This document shows positions 61,117 through 64,000 of a stretch of DNA of 64,000 nucleotides, piece by piece. A program made the position numbers and the translations under genes. The DNA comes from Verrucosispora sp. WMMD573 (GTDB taxonomy: Bacteria > Actinomycetota > Actinomycetes > Mycobacteriales > Micromonosporaceae), in contig NZ_CP114901.1 of NCBI RefSeq assembly GCF_027497175.1, positions 6,138,001 through 6,202,000 of the forward strand. The letters run 5' to 3'. Under the pieces are notes generated by a model. The model did not search any database. It saw only the letters and a list, made by a program, of their open reading frames with translations, and had not been told where the DNA came from. The stretch's first letter is position 1. Each line of letters starts with the position of its first letter.

Positions 61117-62058
61117 GTGTCCGACCGCAGCACGCCCGACGACGTCGTCCGCCCACCCGCCCTGCGTCCCGGCGACACGGTGATGCTGGTGTCGCCGTCC
61201 GGACCGACCCGCCCGGAACGGGTGGCCCGGGGCGTGGAGCTGCTCACCGGCTGGGGACTGCGGCCGGTGCTCGCGCCCAACGCCTACGCCCGGCAGGGCT
61301 ACCTGGCGGGCGCGGACGCGCTACGGGCGGCCGACCTCGACACCGCGTTCGCCGATCCGCAGGTGCGTGGGGTGATCTGCACCCGGGGCGGATACGGGGC
61401 GCAGCGGGTGGTGGACGCGATCGACATGGCGGCGGTACGCCGTGACCCGAAGGTGGTGGCCGGATTCTCCGACATCACCGCGCTGCACCTGGCGCTCTGG
61501 CGGGGCGCCCGGTTGGCGGGGGTGCACGGTCCCGGGGCGGCCTGGCGCGACGAGCGCACCCCGGTGGCCTCGGCCGAGTCCCTGCACGCGGCGATGACCA
61601 GCACCGAGCCGGTCACCGTACGCGCCGTCGAGGGCGAGGAGACCTTCGGCGTACGCGTCGGGGGGCGGGCCACCGGCCGGCTGTTGGGCGGCAACCTCTG
61701 CCTGGTCGTGGCCTCGCTCGGCACCCCGGACATGCCCGACCTGACCGGCGCGGTGCTGTTGCTGGAGGACGTGCAGGAACCGCCGTACAAGGTCGACCGG
61801 ATGCTGACCCAGCTCCGCCGGGCCGGCGTGCTGGACGGGTTGGCCGGGGTGGCGGTGGGGCAGTTCACCGACTGCGCGGACGGCTGGGACACCACGGTGG
61901 CCGACGTGCTCGTCGAGCGCCTCGGCGACCTGGGCGTACCGGTGCTGGGTGGTCTGCCGATCGGTCACGGCCCCGGGCAGCTCACCGTCCCCGTCGGTAC
62001 CCGGGCGACCCTCGACGCCGACGCCGGCACTCTCAGCGTGGTCGCCGCCGTCCGGTGA
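61117..62058 (+). CDS. LD-carboxypeptidase (S66, muramoyltetrapeptide carboxypeptidase)
   Basis: 313 residues. The S66 family pattern is clear: N-terminal PGDTVMLVSPSGP, GVICTRGGYGAQRV, nucleophile Ser in VAGFSDITALH, and the downstream Glu/His in LLLEDVQEPPYKVDRML and GLPIGHGPGQLT. It would cleave the terminal D-Ala from murein tetrapeptides in recycling, in the cytoplasm; relatives also act on microcin C-type compounds. Divergent from the amidotransferase gene. Confidence 0.92.
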   Translation: MSDRSTPDDVVRPPALRPGDTVMLVSPSGPTRPERVARGVELLTGWGLRPVLAPNAYARQGYLAGADALRAADLDTAFADPQVRGVICTRGGYGAQRVVDAIDMAAVRRDPKVVAGFSDITALHLALWRGARLAGVHGPGAAWRDERTPVASAESLHAAMTSTEPVTVRAVEGEETFGVRVGGRATGRLLGGNLCLVVASLGTPDMPDLTGAVLLLEDVQEPPYKVDRMLTQLRRAGVLDGLAGVAVGQFTDCADGWDTTVADVLVERLGDLGVPVLGGLPIGHGPGQLTVPVGTRATLDADAGTLSVVAAVR

Positions 62059-62187
62059 CTCTTTGTCGGACACGTCCGGAATGCTGGCCCGGATTGCCAG
62101 CTCGCTGACAGCTTCGCCATGGTTCCCGCCCAGCCGGGTTCGTCACTGTCGGTGACGTCATCGCATCACCGACGAGTTGGAGGACCG

Positions 62188-62727
62188 ATGTCTCGCACGA
62201 TTTCGACAAGGCACCTGCTGGCCGGCCTGGCCGCGGCGGGCGTGCTCGGCGTGGGGATCGCCGCTCCCACCGTGGCGCTCGCCGACGACAAGGCCACCCC
62301 GAGCGCCAGCGCGAGCAGCGAGCCGCAGGGCGACCGGCAGGAACAGCGGGCCGCTCGGCACGCGCAGTTCACCGAGGCGCTGGCCGAGGAGTTGGGCGTG
62401 CCCACCGAGAAGGTGACCGAGGCGCTGGAGAAGCTCCGCGAGCAGCACCAGCCGCAGGGCCGGCCGGACGGTGAGGGCCGCCGGGGCCTCACGGGCCGCG
62501 GCGAGGGCCGCATGGGCGGCGACGGCGGCGAGGGCGAGCGGCGGACGCCGCCGTCGGCCGAGGAGCGCCAGGAGGCGCTGGCCGAGCGGCTCGCGCAGGC
62601 GGTCGAGGACGGCAAGCTCACCCAGGAGCAGGCCGACGCCATCACCGCCGCCGTCGAGGCCGGGGTGTTCGGCGGCTGGGGCGGCCCCGGCGCTCGTGGC
62701 GGCGAGGGCGACACCGCCGGCAAGTGA
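62188..62727 (+). CDS. Small secreted protein
   Basis: 179 residues with a signal peptide (RHLLAGLAAAGVLGVGIAAP, cleavage after VALA). A helical region with AQFTEALAEELGVPTEKV is followed by a Gly/Arg-rich linker and a second similar helix pair (RLAQAVEDGKLTQEQADAI). The two helical halves look like internal repeats of the type seen in exported proteins of unknown function. GGAGG six bases before the ATG. Followed by a strong terminator. Confidence 0.8.
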   Translation: MSRTISTRHLLAGLAAAGVLGVGIAAPTVALADDKATPSASASSEPQGDRQEQRAARHAQFTEALAEELGVPTEKVTEALEKLREQHQPQGRPDGEGRRGLTGRGEGRMGGDGGEGERRTPPSAEERQEALAERLAQAVEDGKLTQEQADAITAAVEAGVFGGWGGPGARGGEGDTAGK

Positions 62728-62806
62728 CACCCCGGCCGGCCTCACGCACGCGCACCGCGTGCCGAGCGGTCCCGGCTCATCCGCCGGCCCGGGCTGACGT
62801 ACCACG

Positions 62807-62851
62807 CCGCGTGGGCGGCCCCGCTCCACTCCTGCGGGGCCGCCCACGCGG
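62807..62851. terminator. Bidirectional terminator hairpin
   Basis: Perfect 18-bp stem (CCGCGTGGGCGGCCCCGC) with a 9-base loop between the convergent secreted-protein and DUF350 genes. The rest of 62728-62998 shows no gene. Confidence 0.9.
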
Positions 62852-62998
62852 CTGTACCCAACCCACCGCCACGACCGGCCCACGACATGCGGCAGGTCGC
62901 GGTATCCGGGAGCCCGGGAAGGCCCGACTTGCCGCATCCGGCGACCGCCGGCGGCGCGGGCCCGGGAACCGGGTCGTGGGCGGGCGGACCGGGTGCGG

Positions 62999-63424
62999 TC
63001 AGGCGATACAGGCGCAGACGATCAGCGCGGCGCCGAAGTGGCTGGCGGCGCTGACCCGGGCCACCGGGTGCGGCTCGTCGGCGCAGATGACCTCGCCGAG
63101 CTTGCCCGGGGTGATCAGGTCCAGCACGAAGAAGGCCAGCGCCATGATGCCCAGACCGATCAGCCCGAAGATCACCGTCGAGGCCAGCCCCTTGGCGAAG
63201 TCGCTGTAGCTGGTCAGGATCGCGGTGAAGACGATGCCGGCGACGCCGAGCTGATTCGCGGCGAGCAGCAGCCCGGCGTTGGCGTTGCGGCGTACCCAGA
63301 TCAGGTCCCGCAGTTTGCCCGGGGTGAGCAGGTCGACCAGGACGAAGCCGGCGGCCATCAGGCCAACACCGACGACCCCGAACACCACGCTCTGCCAGGC
63401 TCCGCTGAGCAGATCCTCCAGCAC
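62999..63424 (-). CDS. DUF350 membrane protein
   Basis: 141 residues with four transmembrane helices in two similar halves, each ending in DLLTPGKL or DLITPGKL, the DUF350 repeat. The start GTG 63424 follows GGGAGG. DUF350 proteins are often encoded with glutathionylspermidine-synthase-like or phage-shock genes; here the neighbour is glnA2. Function unknown. Upstream in-frame codons to 63799 are not supported. Confidence 0.88.
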   Translation of the reverse strand: MLEDLLSGAWQSVVFGVVGVGLMAAGFVLVDLLTPGKLRDLIWVRRNANAGLLLAANQLGVAGIVFTAILTSYSDFAKGLASTVIFGLIGLGIMALAFFVLDLITPGKLGEVICADEPHPVARVSAASHFGAALIVCACIA

Positions 63425-63582
63425 CGACTGCCTCCCGACGAGTCTCCGGCCGGCGGGTGCCGGCACGGTGATCGAGACGATAGCGGCACCGGGCAACGCC
63501 CGGCAGCCCGGCGGCGGGCCGGTGCCGGCGGACCTGCCCGGAGCAGCGGCTAGAACGTCGGGCAGGCCCGCCACAGCGGCGG

Positions 63583-64000
63583 CTACAGCGACAGGTAGTG
63601 CTGGCGCTCGTAGGGCGTGACCTCGCGGCGGTACTGCTCCCACTCGGCCCGCTTGTTGCGCAGGAAGAAGTCGAAGACGTGCTCGCCGAGCACCTCGGCG
63701 ACCAGTTCCGAACCCGCCATCACGTCGATCGCCTCGGACAGGTTCTCCGGCAGCTGTTCGTACCCCATCGCCCGCCGCTCGGCGCTGGTCAGTGCCCACA
63801 CGTCGTCCTCGGCGCCGGGCGGCAGCTCGTACCCCTCCTCGATGCCCTTCATCCCGGCGCCGAGCAGCACCGCGAAGGCGAGGTACGGGTTGGCGGCCGA
63901 GTCGGGCGAGCGGATCTCAACCCGGGCCGAGTTCGGCTTGCCGTACGCCGGGACCCGGACCAGCGCGGAGCGGTTCAGGTGCCCCCAGCAGACGTACGCG
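63583..64000 (-). CDS. glnA2: Glutamine synthetase (GlnA2-like), C-terminal part
   Basis: The last 138 codons of a gene that runs off the right edge. The visible part has YVCWGHLNRSALVRVPAYG, SPDSAANPYLAFAVLLGAG and the end REVTPYERQHYLSL, matching glnA2-type synthetases that lie next to glnE in actinobacteria (Rv2222c). The [12 protein letters not shown] adenylylation site of GlnA is absent in this portion (ELPPGAEDDVW in the equivalent place), so this enzyme is probably not controlled by GlnE. Some GlnA-like relatives use polyamines or ethanolamine; that cannot be settled from the fragment. Confidence 0.92.
   Translation of the reverse strand, partial: AYVCWGHLNRSALVRVPAYGKPNSARVEIRSPDSAANPYLAFAVLLGAGMKGIEEGYELPPGAEDDVWALTSAERRAMGYEQLPENLSEAIDVMAGSELVAEVLGEHVFDFFLRNKRAEWEQYRREVTPYERQHYLSL

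Overview
The window is a gene-dense stretch of very GC-rich chromosome (GTG and TTG starts are common, and nearly every third codon position is G or C). It comes from a filamentous actinomycete, most likely a Micromonosporaceae member (Micromonospora/Salinispora type). This assignment rests on gene content, actinobacteria-specific families (ctaF subunit IV, DUF3043, DUF4191, GlnE/GlnA pairing, MptB-like GT-C enzymes) and gene order. The order of core genes follows the Mycobacterium tuberculosis region Rv2192c-Rv2222c as I remember it: trpD, ctaF/ctaC, adenosine kinase, HesB/ErpA, glycerate kinase, DUF3043, cobT/cobS, gcvT, pepA, dlaT, TIGR01777 epimerase, lipB, lipA, DUF4191, RDD protein, glnA1, glnE, glnA2. 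Blocks of lineage-specific genes are inserted into that backbone.

Layout. 0-6.8 kb: an atypical receiver protein, trpD, a small zinc-ribbon-like protein, cytochrome c oxidase subunits IV and II, a cysteine desulfurase with a TusA-like partner, adenosine kinase and ErpA. 6.9-11.6 kb: glycerate kinase, nadA, a Cys-type murA and a DUF3043 protein. 11.8-20.4 kb: two overlapping short ORFs leading into a 1431-residue protein with a huge disordered N-terminus and C-terminal WG repeats, then cupin/TetR, an aldo/keto reductase, an M50 protease and small proteins. 20.4-25.8 kb: a CobU-CobT fusion, cobS, a DUF2314 protein and gcvT. 25.9-31.5 kb: pepA, lpd and the two-lipoyl-domain E2. 31.7-36.9 kb: SDR/TetR pair, LtrA, aldo/keto reductase, TIGR01777 epimerase. 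37-43.8 kb: secreted PHB-depolymerase-type esterase, GT-C-like membrane protein, lipB, an archaeal-type aspartyl-tRNA synthetase behind a T-box riboswitch, lipA. 43.9-50.2 kb: a large MalT/LuxR-type regulator, DUF4191, RDD, and glnA with a GlnR box. 50.3-57 kb: PadR with a membrane protein, and three multi-TM (GT-C-like) genes. 57-64 kb: glnE, a glutamine amidotransferase, an LD-carboxypeptidase, a small secreted protein, a DUF350 protein and the end of glnA2.

Functional links. lipB, lipA, the E2 component, lpd and gcvT make and use lipoate. glnA (with its adenylylation tyrosine and a GlnR site), glnE and glnA2 form the nitrogen-assimilation group. cobU-cobT and cobS close the nucleotide loop of cobalamin.

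Two features stand out. First, a predicted translational T-box riboswitch (GAC specifier, TGGC acceptor-binding bulge) lies in front of the archaeal-type AspRS. Second, a family of about 61-bp palindromes built on TTGATCATGA is flanked by C-rich tracts on the left and, in most cases, G-rich tracts on the right. Five of the seven copies lie between convergent genes, one lies between tandem genes, and one has been inserted in frame into a glycosyltransferase gene. Many genes also show a TANNNT box 6-9 bases before the start codon, as expected for leaderless transcripts. All of this comes from reading the sequence; no database search was run.
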